Part shown: piece after piece, positions 29,046-37,431 of the stretch | Position numbering within the stretch: the first letter of the stretch is position 1 | Layout: each line of letters begins with the position of its first letter | DNA from: Alphaproteobacteria bacterium | GTDB lineage: Bacteria > Pseudomonadota > Alphaproteobacteria > Micropepsales > Micropepsaceae | Length of the DNA: 53,022 nt | Assembly (NCBI GenBank): GCA_018971835.1 | Contig: JAGWZW010000017.1 | Location: forward strand, 1-53,022 | Reading direction: 5' to 3' | Position numbers and translations under genes: made by a program | The notes under the pieces: generated by a model | The model's input: the letters and a program-made list of their open reading frames with translations, nothing else | Told to the model about the DNA's origin: nothing | Databases searched by the model: none

Positions 29046-29276
29046 TTAGCCAGATTGCGTGTTGCGCCCTGTCGCCGGGCGAAGGAGCGACACCAGCGAA
29101 TCGACATTCACCAACCTACGGCGGCCAACGGTGGTTGTTTGTAGTAAGCCCGCATCGATCAGCTCGTACAGCTTGGTCCGGCCTAGGCCTGTTACCTCGC
29201 ACGCCTCTAGAATTGTGCATGTCAGACGCTCGCGGAACGGGACTCCCCCAGCTGTCGAATTCTTGATCTCGTGCAT
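29046..29276 (-). CDS. AlpA/excisionase-like helix-turn-helix protein
   Basis: 76 residues. The core TILEACEVTGLGRTKLYELIDAGLLQTTTVGRRRLVNVDSL matches the HTH_17 excisionase/AlpA pattern of a winged-helix motif that reads a short DNA site (quoted here in two parts of one motif: helix-turn-helix at about 21-40, wing at about 47-60). The ATG follows GGAGG at ideal spacing, supporting real translation. Such proteins act as recombination directionality factors or as activators of integrase genes. No integrase gene is present nearby, but a tRNA-Lys fragment lies about 300 bp upstream of its start, which fits a leftover of an integrated element. Confidence 0.78.
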   Translation of the reverse strand: MHEIKNSTAGGVPFRERLTCTILEACEVTGLGRTKLYELIDAGLLQTTTVGRRRLVNVDSLVSLLRPATGRNTQSG

Positions 29277-29569
29277 ACCGGACCTCCAAACGTACCGCCC
29301 AATCCAATGCGCATGCCGGCCCGCCTACAGGCGGTGTTGAATGCGCAAAGTGCGCCCTCATTCAGCTTTGACTTTTCAGTCCGTGTCTTGGCTAGATTTC
29401 GGTACGGTGTCTGCAGCGATCAATGGCGTCGGTCTGCATGAGGCAATCCGAGGATGAATAGGGGCATGCTAGGCCGGTCAGGGCCATCGCCGCGCTTCGA
29501 CATCAGGTCTGAATGGGCAAAGAGGATGCGGTCAGCAGGCAGGAGGCAATCTTCGGGTAGGGCTGATCT
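29277..29569. other. Non-coding stretch between excisionase-like gene and tRNA fragment
   Basis: No supported gene. It contains the promoter side of the HTH gene and otherwise nothing I recognise. Confidence 0.4.
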
Positions 29570-29614
29570 CTCTTAATCAGCGGATCCCAGGCTCGAGTCC
29601 TGGTGCACCCACCA
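29570..29614 (+). repeat. 3' fragment of tRNA-Lys(CUU), attachment-site-like
   Basis: CTCTTAATCAGCGG begins with the CUU anticodon loop and continues through the T-arm (CCAGG-CTCGAGT-CCTGG), the acceptor strand TGCACCC, the discriminator A and CCA. This is the 3' half of a lysine tRNA. The 5' half is not in place: the expected D-arm and the acceptor partner GGGTGCA are missing, and three extra bases lie between the anticodon stem and loop. A tRNA 3' end of this length is the usual core of attB/attP recombination by tyrosine integrases. Confidence 0.72.
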
Positions 29615-29794
29615 ATAAAATCAAAGACCTATTGTCAAAATATGCAGCCCTTCTAAGGGCCAGAACTCGTCGGGTATACACTTGGGTATACAGCGCGACG
29701 GGGCTGGGGAGGGGCTGCATCACGACATCCGCGGCAGTCCTGCGGGCGGCATGCGAATCTGCGAGTTTCGTTCAGACCTTCGTGATGGCGATTG
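29615..29794. other. Non-coding stretch with GGTATAC direct repeats
   Basis: Directly after the tRNA fragment the sequence is AT-rich, then carries GGGTATACACTT followed by GGGTATACAGCG (29671-29694), a tandem repeat of GGGTATACA. Such repeats near a tRNA core may be arm-type integrase sites. No integrase frame survives. Confidence 0.4.
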
Positions 29795-31195
29795 TCAGTG
29801 CCCCTTTGCCGGAATGTCATCACGTTCGGTCGACCCGCGCTTCAGAGTGAGAATGGAATCGCCGTACGGGCCAACAAGACGGCCATAGAGAATGAAGTCG
29901 CGCATCATAGCGAAATAGCCCGGTGCGTAGCGCGTCGAGGCGCGTTGTCCATCCGGCGTCTTGTCGAACAGTGTCATGCCATGTTCCGCATGTGGATAGA
30001 ACGCAAGCGTGAACGGCTTTCCCTCGGCGATAAGCGACTTGATGCGCTTGCTAGTAACTGCGCTGGGGGCCTCGTAATCTTCGCCGCCTAATATCCACAG
30101 CTGTGACACCTTGTCGGCGCGCAAGGTCGGCATCGGATTATAATAGAATGGCGTGTTCCATCTATATTTCGGTGCCATCGCCCGTAGCTGCACCGTTGAG
30201 TAGGGCAGCAGCAACCATGTGTAATCCCCACGCACGTCCTTGTACCAAGGTTGTTTCTCGTAGCGTTTCCGCACGGCCGCGAACTGTGTAAACCCGCGAG
30301 TGAAGCCGCTGGCGATCACGGTCTCGGCGGCCCGAGCGACCTCTTTGGCCTGCGAAATCACTTTAGCGGAATAACCCTTTTCCCGCATTTGCAGTTCGAC
30401 ACCTTCCTGGTCTTCATCGATTACGTTAACCGCCAGCCCGAAGCAGACGATCACGAAATCGACGGGGGCACGGTTGGCCGCGATTGGTGCGACCCACCCA
30501 CCTTCGCTGCCCGCTTGATAGCCGATGCGCCCCATGCGTTCTCCGGCTAATCGCTGCGCCTCGCGCATCGCCGCGACGGCATCGTCGGCCAGAAGGCTAA
30601 AGTCCTGCGTGTACGTGCCGCCGGAAAGTCCTGTGCCGCGCTTGTCATACACGAACACGCCGATGCCTTCGGCGGGCAACATGCGCTGAAGATCATAATA
30701 GACCAGCGCCGAATCCTGCTCTGACCCATGCACCAAGATGACAACCGGTACCTTTGCCGTTCCTTTAGGCAGAACGAGCCGGCCCGCGAGCGGCGTGTCA
30801 TGGCTTTGAAAAGTCATATTAGTGATATCGAATGCGATCTCGCGGCCAGTTATTCCGTTGAAGTCGATCCGCCCCATTTTGCAACCAGAGAACGAGACAA
30901 GTTTGCCGTCATTGCGATTGGTCCAGCCCTCGGTGCTCAACCATTTCCCCTTGGATTGCCGACGCAGCTGACCGGTAGTTCCATCGAAGCGGCGCCAGCG
31001 CAAGGTGTCGCCATCTGATGGCGCGATATCGACAAGACCGCCGTCGGCCAGGCGGTAGCTGCCAACGTGACAATTCAGCGCCGGTTTTGCCGCCGCCATT
31101 GGTGGGATCGCCGCAAGCGCGGACGCAACAAGGAACAAGGCGGTCGGCTGCATGATCCGCCGCTGAGACGTTCGGAAAAACCTTGAAAGCAGCAT
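29795..31195 (-). CDS. Secreted alpha/beta-hydrolase
   Basis: 466 residues, or 452 if the ATG at 31153 is used. A signal peptide ends near PMAAA. After an N-terminal beta-rich region of about 120 residues comes a hydrolase domain: VVILVHGSEQDSA is the oxyanion-hole strand, YDKRGTGLS follows, and the nucleophile elbow is AGSEGG, with Ala instead of the first Gly of GxSxG. The Asp/His partners are probably in LGGEDYEAPS and FYPHAEHGM. It resembles CocE/dienelactone-type or S9-like peptidase/esterase families; the substrate is unknown. It is divergent from an AraC-type regulator. Codon use is less GC-rich than in the flanking operons, suggesting acquisition by transfer. Confidence 0.82.
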   Translation of the reverse strand: MLLSRFFRTSQRRIMQPTALFLVASALAAIPPMAAAKPALNCHVGSYRLADGGLVDIAPSDGDTLRWRRFDGTTGQLRRQSKGKWLSTEGWTNRNDGKLVSFSGCKMGRIDFNGITGREIAFDITNMTFQSHDTPLAGRLVLPKGTAKVPVVILVHGSEQDSALVYYDLQRMLPAEGIGVFVYDKRGTGLSGGTYTQDFSLLADDAVAAMREAQRLAGERMGRIGYQAGSEGGWVAPIAANRAPVDFVIVCFGLAVNVIDEDQEGVELQMREKGYSAKVISQAKEVARAAETVIASGFTRGFTQFAAVRKRYEKQPWYKDVRGDYTWLLLPYSTVQLRAMAPKYRWNTPFYYNPMPTLRADKVSQLWILGGEDYEAPSAVTSKRIKSLIAEGKPFTLAFYPHAEHGMTLFDKTPDGQRASTRYAPGYFAMMRDFILYGRLVGPYGDSILTLKRGSTERDDIPAKGH

Positions 31196-31365
31196 GTCTT
31201 AAAGTCCGCTGTTTGGATTAACGCAATCCGTGGGCACGGCCGCAGCCCGACAAACCAAACATAGCTGCTGGGGCGCTGCCGTATTGGACGGATTCAAGGT
31301 TGTTGACGTCGCTGCGTCTGCCTCCATTGGCCAACGGCACTACAGCGCCTATATATGTGACAAGC

Positions 31366-32139
31366 ATGCCAAGCGACCCCTGCCCAATGCAACAACGTTT
31401 CTCTGGCGTTACGGTAACAAGAATAATCGATCCGAGTGATGCCGAAGTGCCCGAGCACGCCCACGAGTGGCCTGTGCTTTCCTTGTTTGTTATGGGGGCT
31501 TACCTTAATCGCACTGACGCCGGCGAGCGTTTCATATCTGTACCGTCGGCAGTTCTCTACCGAGCTGGAGCCGCGCACCGCAACACAGTGGGGCCTGAAG
31601 GTTTCGAGCAAATCGAGATTGAATTTGACCCACGTTGGCTTGGCCAGGTCAGGCTCCCCGATGCTCCCGTTGTATCATGGGTAGGCGGAAGCGCGGGGGC
31701 GTCCGCACGCGCGCTCGCCCTCCAATGCGGGGGCGATATGAGCGAACAAGCGCTGTTGGACGCCGTCCGCCAGTTCGTCCAGCGAAACGCCCCGCCAACG
31801 CACAACCCCGGAGCTAGTTGGCAAGACCCGACCAGCCGGCGCCTCAGAGACGACACATCTCTAACTGTCGCTGAATTGGCGAAGGCTGCAGACCGCCATC
31901 CCTCATGGTTCGGAACGGCTTATCGGATGATCATTGGAGAAGGGGTGCGCGGGACGGCCGCTCGGTTGCGCGTCGAGCGTGCCTCCCGCCTGCTGCGGGA
32001 GACAGATACAAACTTTTGCCGGATCGCTTTGGCAGTTGGCTTCTGCGACCAAAGCCACATGAACCGAACCTTTCAACGCGTGCTTGGACGATCACCGTCA
32101 ACCGTCAGGAGCGAGCGGACGAATATGCGCCGTCTCTAA
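31366..32139 (+). CDS. AraC-family transcriptional regulator
   Basis: 257 residues from the ATG at 31366; an in-frame ATG at 31387 and a TTG at 31300 are alternatives, and no start has a strong ribosome binding site. The N-terminal half looks like a cupin sensor (VPEHAHEWPVLSLFV). The C-terminal half has the double helix-turn-helix: LTVAELAKAADRHPSWFGTA, then IALAVGFCDQSHMNRTFQRV ending GRSPSTVR. It is divergent from the secreted hydrolase, with a 170-bp gap, and probably controls it. Confidence 0.85.
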   Translation: MPSDPCPMQQRFSGVTVTRIIDPSDAEVPEHAHEWPVLSLFVMGAYLNRTDAGERFISVPSAVLYRAGAAHRNTVGPEGFEQIEIEFDPRWLGQVRLPDAPVVSWVGGSAGASARALALQCGGDMSEQALLDAVRQFVQRNAPPTHNPGASWQDPTSRRLRDDTSLTVAELAKAADRHPSWFGTAYRMIIGEGVRGTAARLRVERASRLLRETDTNFCRIALAVGFCDQSHMNRTFQRVLGRSPSTVRSERTNMRRL

Positions 32140-32513
32140 ACTCGCGCCTTGACGCTAAACTTCCACTTATGGCTCTACGCGGTCGGACATTACGCAGATG
32201 GAGAAGTCGGGAGTTTCTCCAAAATGGCCGTGCTTGGAATCGGTGCGTTGTAATGTTGACCGCCGCAGCGCAAACAATTTGCTGCGCGGCATTCTGTTCG
32301 CCAGGATGGCTAATCTGGCGTTCTATGCGCCGCCGAAATTGATGCTGGCCATGTGCGGCGGCGCTTCAGCGAGAGGATGATGACGGCGAAGGGGTGCGCA
32401 ATTTGCGACCTGAGCTGTTCAACTATCGAGTTAAGCCTAGTTTTTGGCGCGCTTCCGATATTGCTGTTATTATGTTCCACATAATCTTCGATACAGGTCA
32501 ATGCGAATCGCGC
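32140..32513. other. Intergenic stretch without a recognisable gene
   Basis: About 370 bp between the AraC gene and the end of the convergent membrane fusion protein gene. Base composition is AT-richer than average. No frame has a family signature, and I see no clear terminator or repeat. Confidence 0.4.
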
Positions 32514-33731
32514 CTACTCCGAGGCTGACCTGACCTCCACGCGTACGCCGTTTCGCACCCGGTCGCTGGGATGGACTATCACCGGTTCGTCCTTTTTGAG
32601 CCCGGCGAGAACTTCCGCCGTCTCGTCATTGACATGACCGATCCGAACAGCGGTCAGCCGGGCGTGTCCGTTCCGGACAGCGAACGCCGCCCAGCCGGCC
32701 CCGTTCCGGAAAATTGCCGAGATAGGAACCTGCAGCGCGTTCTCGGACTGCCATATTACGATGTGCGCAACGACGCGGAATCCGTCGGCAACCGATGCCC
32801 ATCTTGAATGTGGTTCGACAATGTCCAGCAAGACATTTACCCGTTGCTCTTCAACGCCCAGGGCCGAGATCTTGGTGAAGCCCGACGGCTCCACCAGGCG
32901 CACGCGCGCCTTTAACGGCGTGGTACCGCCCCAATCGGTCAGCGTTGCCGGCGCCCCCTGGCGGATGCTGACGGCGTCCTCGGAAATCAATTCGACCACA
33001 ACCTCAAGATCTTTGGGATCGCCGATTTCGAAAAGCGGCGTTCCCGCCGCAACGGCGGCTTCGCTTTCGTGCAGCACCCGAAGGACTTGCCCGGAAACAG
33101 GCGCCAGCAAGGCTATGCTCGCCGCCTGCCGGGCCGATGCGGCAGTGCTGCCTGGGTTCATCAAGAGGGCTTTTGCAGTCTGAAGATCGAAGTCCTTGAC
33201 CTTTAGCGCGGCTTCCGCGCTAGCGCCCTGGGCCGCCTTGGTCGCATACGCCAGTTCTGCGTGCTCTAGATCGGCCTTGGAAATCGCCCCACCGGCCACC
33301 AGCGCTCGTGCCCGTTTGAGATCGGAAACCGCGAATGCCTGTTCCGCCTTGGCCCGTCGCACCTCCGCGGCGGCCAGATCCTTCGCCGCCTCGGCAGATT
33401 TGACGGCCGCCTCGGCCTGCGCGCGGCTCCGCACGTCCAGAAAGCTCGGTGCAGTGGGCAACAAATCCCCGACAACCGTTTCACCGCCAACCACGTTATC
33501 TCCCGCGTGCTTGTCGATTCTGAGAAGCTGGCCGCTGACAGGTGCAGAAACCCGATAGACTTCGCGCACGCGTGTGCGCCCTTCGTCCGAGACACTTACC
33601 TGCATGGGGCCGCGCGTTACCCTTGCCATGTTGACTTGTACGGGCTCCGGCCAGAAGCTCCACACTAGGCCTGAAGCAACCAGCGCTCCCAGCGTCGACC
33701 AGATGAGTATACGCCGCCTCACTGGGGACAT
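32514..33731 (-). CDS. HlyD-family membrane fusion protein (efflux periplasmic adaptor)
   Basis: 405 residues. One N-terminal membrane anchor (about residues 9-27) is followed by a split biotinyl-lipoyl domain (VSAPVSGQLLRIDKHAGDNV, then LLAPVSGQVLRVLHESEAAV), an Ala/Lys-rich coiled-coil hairpin of about 100 residues between the halves, and a beta-barrel domain. This is the MacA/HlyD layout. It is the last gene of an ATPase-permease-adaptor operon and starts 3 bp after the permease stop. It would link the inner-membrane ABC transporter to an outer-membrane channel; no TolC gene lies nearby. Confidence 0.92.
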   Translation of the reverse strand: MSPVRRRILIWSTLGALVASGLVWSFWPEPVQVNMARVTRGPMQVSVSDEGRTRVREVYRVSAPVSGQLLRIDKHAGDNVVGGETVVGDLLPTAPSFLDVRSRAQAEAAVKSAEAAKDLAAAEVRRAKAEQAFAVSDLKRARALVAGGAISKADLEHAELAYATKAAQGASAEAALKVKDFDLQTAKALLMNPGSTAASARQAASIALLAPVSGQVLRVLHESEAAVAAGTPLFEIGDPKDLEVVVELISEDAVSIRQGAPATLTDWGGTTPLKARVRLVEPSGFTKISALGVEEQRVNVLLDIVEPHSRWASVADGFRVVAHIVIWQSENALQVPISAIFRNGAGWAAFAVRNGHARLTAVRIGHVNDETAEVLAGLKKDEPVIVHPSDRVRNGVRVEVRSASE

Positions 33732-33734
33732 CGG

Positions 33735-36095
33735 CTACTCCCGCGTTTTCAGGACAGCGATGAGGTCGAGCCGGTTGATCCGCCAAGCGACTGCCGCAGC
33801 AGAGGCTGCCGCCGATGCCAGCGCAATCGCCATAGCCGTCCCATAAGTCGAATGCGCGACCACGAAGGGAACGCGAAAGAGCTTGGTTTCCATCGCTTGG
33901 CTCAGAAACGCCGCCAAGCCGTATCCCATGATGCAGCCTGCCGGCAATGCCGCGATTACCAGCAGAGCGAGTTCACCCAGAAGAATGTAAGTCACTTCGC
34001 CTTGCGTAAGCCCAAGGATCCGCAAGCTGGCGAGCTCGCGCCCTCGTTCCGAAAGGGCGATGCGCGCGGCATTGTAGATGACGCCGAAGGCGATGATCGC
34101 GCCCAGCGCGATGTAGAAATCGATGACGATCGTCATGCTCTTGGCCATCATGCTTCGTAGCGAACGAATGGCTTCCGTGCGTGTCGAGATCGAGCCAACT
34201 GCTGGAAACATCTTCAGCCGGTCCATCATCACTGTCTGCGCAGTGGCGTCGGTCAATACCTGCAGTGCTGTGACGCTGCCGCTTTGGCCGGCCAGGTAGC
34301 CAAGCGCCTTGCGGTCCATATAGGCGGACAGCCCGACATCCTCGGCCGCGACAGCAACGACCGGGAGCCGCGCCGAACGCCGGGCCCCTTCGAGGATGCT
34401 GACGTCGACCCGCTTGCCTGCCTGCAAATCGAGAAGATTTGCCAGCTTGTCGGACAGGACTATGCCATATGTCGGCAAGGTGAACGCTCGTCCATCTGCA
34501 TCGCGGAAGGCACGGAACGCCGCGCCGGGTTGAAGACCGGTGATCGACAGGCGCTGGGACAGATGGCCATGTGTCAGGCGTGCCGGAACCTCCGACACCG
34601 GCTCGACCGCGCGGACTCCGGGCAGACGGGCAATCTCGAACCGGGCCCGTTCGCTGCGCTCTTCCAAAAGACCGATCACCGCGTCCTGCCGGTTTGTGAA
34701 GAAATAATAGCCGTCCACCATCTCATCGATGGCGTCGAAAAAGAAGAAGAGCCCGACCAGCAGCGTCACCGCCATCGCTACCCCGAAACTTGTGAAAAAG
34801 GCGCGCAGCGGCCACCGCTCAATGTGGCGAACGATCATCTGCGTCGGTATGGAAACGAAACGACCCAGATGCAGCCGCTCGATCAGAGTGCGGCGATAGA
34901 CCGGCGGTGCGGGCGGCAACATGGCGGCAGCCGGCGCCAGCCGCACGGCCCGCGCCACGGCGGACCACGTCCCGACCAGCGCCGCCGCCAGCGACGTGGC
35001 GCTGGCGGTTACAAAAACGGCACGATCGAGGCGGTATTCGAGGAACGGAAAGCGGAAATAGTCTTGGTACATGCCGGTCATCCAGCGACCGAGCCACAGG
35101 CCAATGACGCATCCCAGAACGATACCGGCCGCCGCGATAAGGGCGGCAAACATCAGATAATGTCGGCCGACCTCCCAATTGGTGTAGCCGAACGATTTAA
35201 GCAATCCGATCGCTTCGCGTTCCGTCTCGATGAGCCGCGACATCACCAAATGAATCAGGAACGCCGCCACGCCGAGAAAGATCGGCGGGATTACGAACGC
35301 GATCGTCCGGAGTTGATCGAGTTCCTGGGCGATGAAGGCATCGCTTGTCTGATCCGCACGGCCATAGGCGGCGGTGCCGCCATAGGGTGCAAGAAGACGA
35401 TCGAGCCGGTGGATGATGTCCGGTTCCGAGGCGCCGGAGGTCAGCAAGATGCTGACGTCGTTAAACGCCCCGTCCAGATCGTAGGCGGCCTCCAGGAGAC
35501 GCCGGTCCATCCACAATATCCCGAAGGTTTTGTCGTCGGGAACGAGTTGGCCGGGGCCCAGCACATAGACGAACTCCGGTGACAGCGCGATCCCGCAGAT
35601 CGTCACCATGCGTCGGCGCCCTCCCATCGTCACCGCAATGCGGCTTCCCGGCGCAAGTCCCAGCGCGTTGGCCATGTTCTCGCTGATCACCGCTTCGTAG
35701 CGCCCTTTCGCCGGAAGCCGGCCCTGCCGCAGGGCGATCCGGTTCAGTCTCGGCCGACCACTCTTCGGCAACGAGATCAGAAGCGCTGCCGCGGGCCGCG
35801 CTTGGGTGGAAACCTCGATCGGGGCATGGTGGGTGATGCGCGTCTCAACAGCGGCCACGCCGGGCCACCGGGAAATTTCCGTCGCGACTCGGAGCGGTGC
35901 CCGCTTCAGCTGCGAGAAGACATCGGCAAAGCGATATTCTTCATAATATGTATCACGGGTCTGCTCCAGCGATGTCATGGCGCCGAATGTCATGACGACG
36001 ATCGCGACACCGCAGGCCATGACTGACACAATGGCGAGCGCCTGCCCCTTGATATGCCACAAATCGCGAAACAGCTTCCGTCCCAGCGCCCGCAT
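33735..36095 (-). CDS. ABC transporter permease, FtsX/MacB type
   Basis: 786 residues. Two FtsX-like membrane units are visible, each with a large extracytoplasmic domain before helices: one around residues 260-370 and one at the C-terminus (about 660-780). An isolated N-terminal helix (residues 15-40) and a re-entry helix near 430-450 complete a LolC/DevC-like duplicated layout. It starts 3 bp after the ATPase stop and ends 3 bp before the adaptor start. The substrate is unknown; lipids, peptides or macrolide-like compounds are typical of the class. Confidence 0.92.
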   Translation of the reverse strand: MRALGRKLFRDLWHIKGQALAIVSVMACGVAIVVMTFGAMTSLEQTRDTYYEEYRFADVFSQLKRAPLRVATEISRWPGVAAVETRITHHAPIEVSTQARPAAALLISLPKSGRPRLNRIALRQGRLPAKGRYEAVISENMANALGLAPGSRIAVTMGGRRRMVTICGIALSPEFVYVLGPGQLVPDDKTFGILWMDRRLLEAAYDLDGAFNDVSILLTSGASEPDIIHRLDRLLAPYGGTAAYGRADQTSDAFIAQELDQLRTIAFVIPPIFLGVAAFLIHLVMSRLIETEREAIGLLKSFGYTNWEVGRHYLMFAALIAAAGIVLGCVIGLWLGRWMTGMYQDYFRFPFLEYRLDRAVFVTASATSLAAALVGTWSAVARAVRLAPAAAMLPPAPPVYRRTLIERLHLGRFVSIPTQMIVRHIERWPLRAFFTSFGVAMAVTLLVGLFFFFDAIDEMVDGYYFFTNRQDAVIGLLEERSERARFEIARLPGVRAVEPVSEVPARLTHGHLSQRLSITGLQPGAAFRAFRDADGRAFTLPTYGIVLSDKLANLLDLQAGKRVDVSILEGARRSARLPVVAVAAEDVGLSAYMDRKALGYLAGQSGSVTALQVLTDATAQTVMMDRLKMFPAVGSISTRTEAIRSLRSMMAKSMTIVIDFYIALGAIIAFGVIYNAARIALSERGRELASLRILGLTQGEVTYILLGELALLVIAALPAGCIMGYGLAAFLSQAMETKLFRVPFVVAHSTYGTAMAIALASAAASAAAVAWRINRLDLIAVLKTRE

Positions 36096-36098
36096 GCT

Positions 36099-36827
36099 TC
36101 ACCAGCTCAGTTCGCGCGCCGGGCGGCGCGCCGCGTTCTCCACAACGTTGGCAATGCTGCCGTTTGCGAAGTGCGCGACCCGCATGCCCATATCGCCGAT
36201 GGCGACGTTGTGCGTGATGACGACCGAGGTCGTTCCCAATTCGCGATTGATATGTTCGATCGCCTCGAGAACGATCACGCCGGTCGGCGAATCGAGCGCG
36301 CCCGTCGGTTCATCGCAAAGAAGAATTTCGGGCCGCTTGGCAATCGCGCGGGCAATGGCGACCCGCTGCTGTTCACCGCCGGACAATTGGGCGGGAAAGT
36401 GGTCGAGACGATCGGAAAGGTTCACGAGAGCGAGTGCATCTTCCGGTTTCATGGGGTTCGCCGCAATTTCGGTAACCAGCGCCACGTTCTCGCGCGCGGT
36501 CAGGCTCGGGATCAGGTTGTAGAACTGGAACACGAAGCCGACATGATCGCGGCGATAGAGCGTCAGCGCGCGAGCACTCATGTGGGCCAGATCGTGGTCG
36601 CGGAAGAAAACCTCGCCCGACGTCGGGCTGTCCAGTCCGCCCAGGATGTTCAGAAACGTCGACTTTCCTGAACCGGACGGGCCGAGAAGGACCAAAATCT
36701 CGGATGCGAAGACGTCGAGGTCAATGCCTCGCAACGCCCGCACCTCTACGGCGCCGGAGCGGTAGGTCTTGGTCAACCCGTGTACGTGGAACGCGACCTT
36801 GCGCCCAGCGATTGGCGGTATTGTCAT
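36099..36827 (-). CDS. ABC transporter ATP-binding protein, LolD/MacB type
   Basis: 242 residues. Walker A is GPSGSGKST, the signature is [14 protein letters not shown], Walker B is [12 protein letters not shown], and the H-loop is VVITHN. Family features such as [19 protein letters not shown] place it in the MacB/LolD group that drives FtsX-type permeases. It is the first gene of the three-gene export operon. A weak FNR-like box lies 35 bp upstream of the ATG, next to an ATTGTTACAAT palindrome. Confidence 0.95.
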   Translation of the reverse strand: MTIPPIAGRKVAFHVHGLTKTYRSGAVEVRALRGIDLDVFASEILVLLGPSGSGKSTFLNILGGLDSPTSGEVFFRDHDLAHMSARALTLYRRDHVGFVFQFYNLIPSLTARENVALVTEIAANPMKPEDALALVNLSDRLDHFPAQLSGGEQQRVAIARAIAKRPEILLCDEPTGALDSPTGVIVLEAIEHINRELGTTSVVITHNVAIGDMGMRVAHFANGSIANVVENAARRPARELSW

Positions 36828-36832
36828 TAGGA

Positions 36833-36843
36833 ATTGTTACAAT
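36833..36843. promoter_or_regulatory. ATTGTTACAAT palindrome upstream of ABC operon
   Basis: ATTGT-T-ACAAT is a perfect 5-bp inverted repeat 6 bp upstream of the ATPase ATG. At that position it could mask the translation start or act as an operator. It is short and could be chance. Confidence 0.3.
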
Positions 36844-36861
36844 ACGATTCTGCGCGCGACT

Positions 36862-36875
36862 TTGATCGGACGCAA
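36862..36875. promoter_or_regulatory. Weak FNR/FixK-like box
   Basis: TTGAT-CGGA-CGCAA has a perfect left half but only three of five bases in the right half of TTGAT-N4-ATCAA. It is 35 bp upstream of the ABC ATPase start. It is the weakest of five similar sites in the window. Confidence 0.25.
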
Positions 36876-36953
36876 CAGCCCGGCCCGCAAAACCGACCTG
36901 CCGCGGTCAGCCGGCCGGCGGCGCGCGTCCGGCTTCGCGCGGCCCCGCGAGGG

Positions 36954-37403
36954 TCACCTGCCTGCGGCGGCTATGGCCTTGTCGGCTTGTTCCATCGCAC
37001 CGTCGTCGGCCTTCTTGGCGCACACCCGGTCCTTCGGCTCCATGGGATACAGCTTGTCGAGTTCCTTGCAGAGGTCTTTGGCCGTATCGTCAATGCGGTT
37101 CCTTAGTTTCGCCGCACCGGACGGCTTGGCAAGGTCTAGGTCCGCATAACTGACAGCGCGCGAGATGGTCGTCACCTCGATCGGCGCGCCCGTCGTCGGC
37201 GAGCGGCCGACCACGTAGGTCTGGTGCACCTGGCGCGGCGCCGTCACCGTGATTTCTTCGATCTGCTGGCACCACGCCGAACCCGAGCCGGCAAGAAACA
37301 GCGCCAGGGCTGTCGCGCCTGCAGCGATCGTGGTCATCTTTGCGGCGAAGCTGCTCCGCCGCGCACGCCGCCGCATTCTCCGGCTTCCCGTGCTCGGCGT
37401 CAT
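36954..37403 (-). CDS. UrcA family secreted protein
   Basis: 149 residues from the ATG at 37403; ATGs at 37376 and 37337 are in frame and would also keep the signal peptide. A basic N-terminus and hydrophobic stretch end near SAWCQQ. The mature part has AVSYADLDLAKPSGAAKLRNRI, the UrcA signature, here given as two pieces (AVSYADLDL and KPSGAAKLRNRI), followed by two Cys residues that probably form a disulfide. UrcA proteins are small exported proteins of unknown function common in Sphingomonadales, Caulobacterales and relatives. It stands alone between the ABC operon and the acyl-ligase gene. Confidence 0.85.
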   Translation of the reverse strand: MTPSTGSRRMRRRARRSSFAAKMTTIAAGATALALFLAGSGSAWCQQIEEITVTAPRQVHQTYVVGRSPTTGAPIEVTTISRAVSYADLDLAKPSGAAKLRNRIDDTAKDLCKELDKLYPMEPKDRVCAKKADDGAMEQADKAIAAAGR

Positions 37404-37431
37404 CCTCGGCCTGGTGGGCCCAGTTAAGGCT

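Noticed and set aside
29524-29614. A complete tRNA-Lys gene
   Set aside because: The region before the anticodon does not form a D-arm, the acceptor would contain a mismatch, and the total would be about 91 nt instead of 76.
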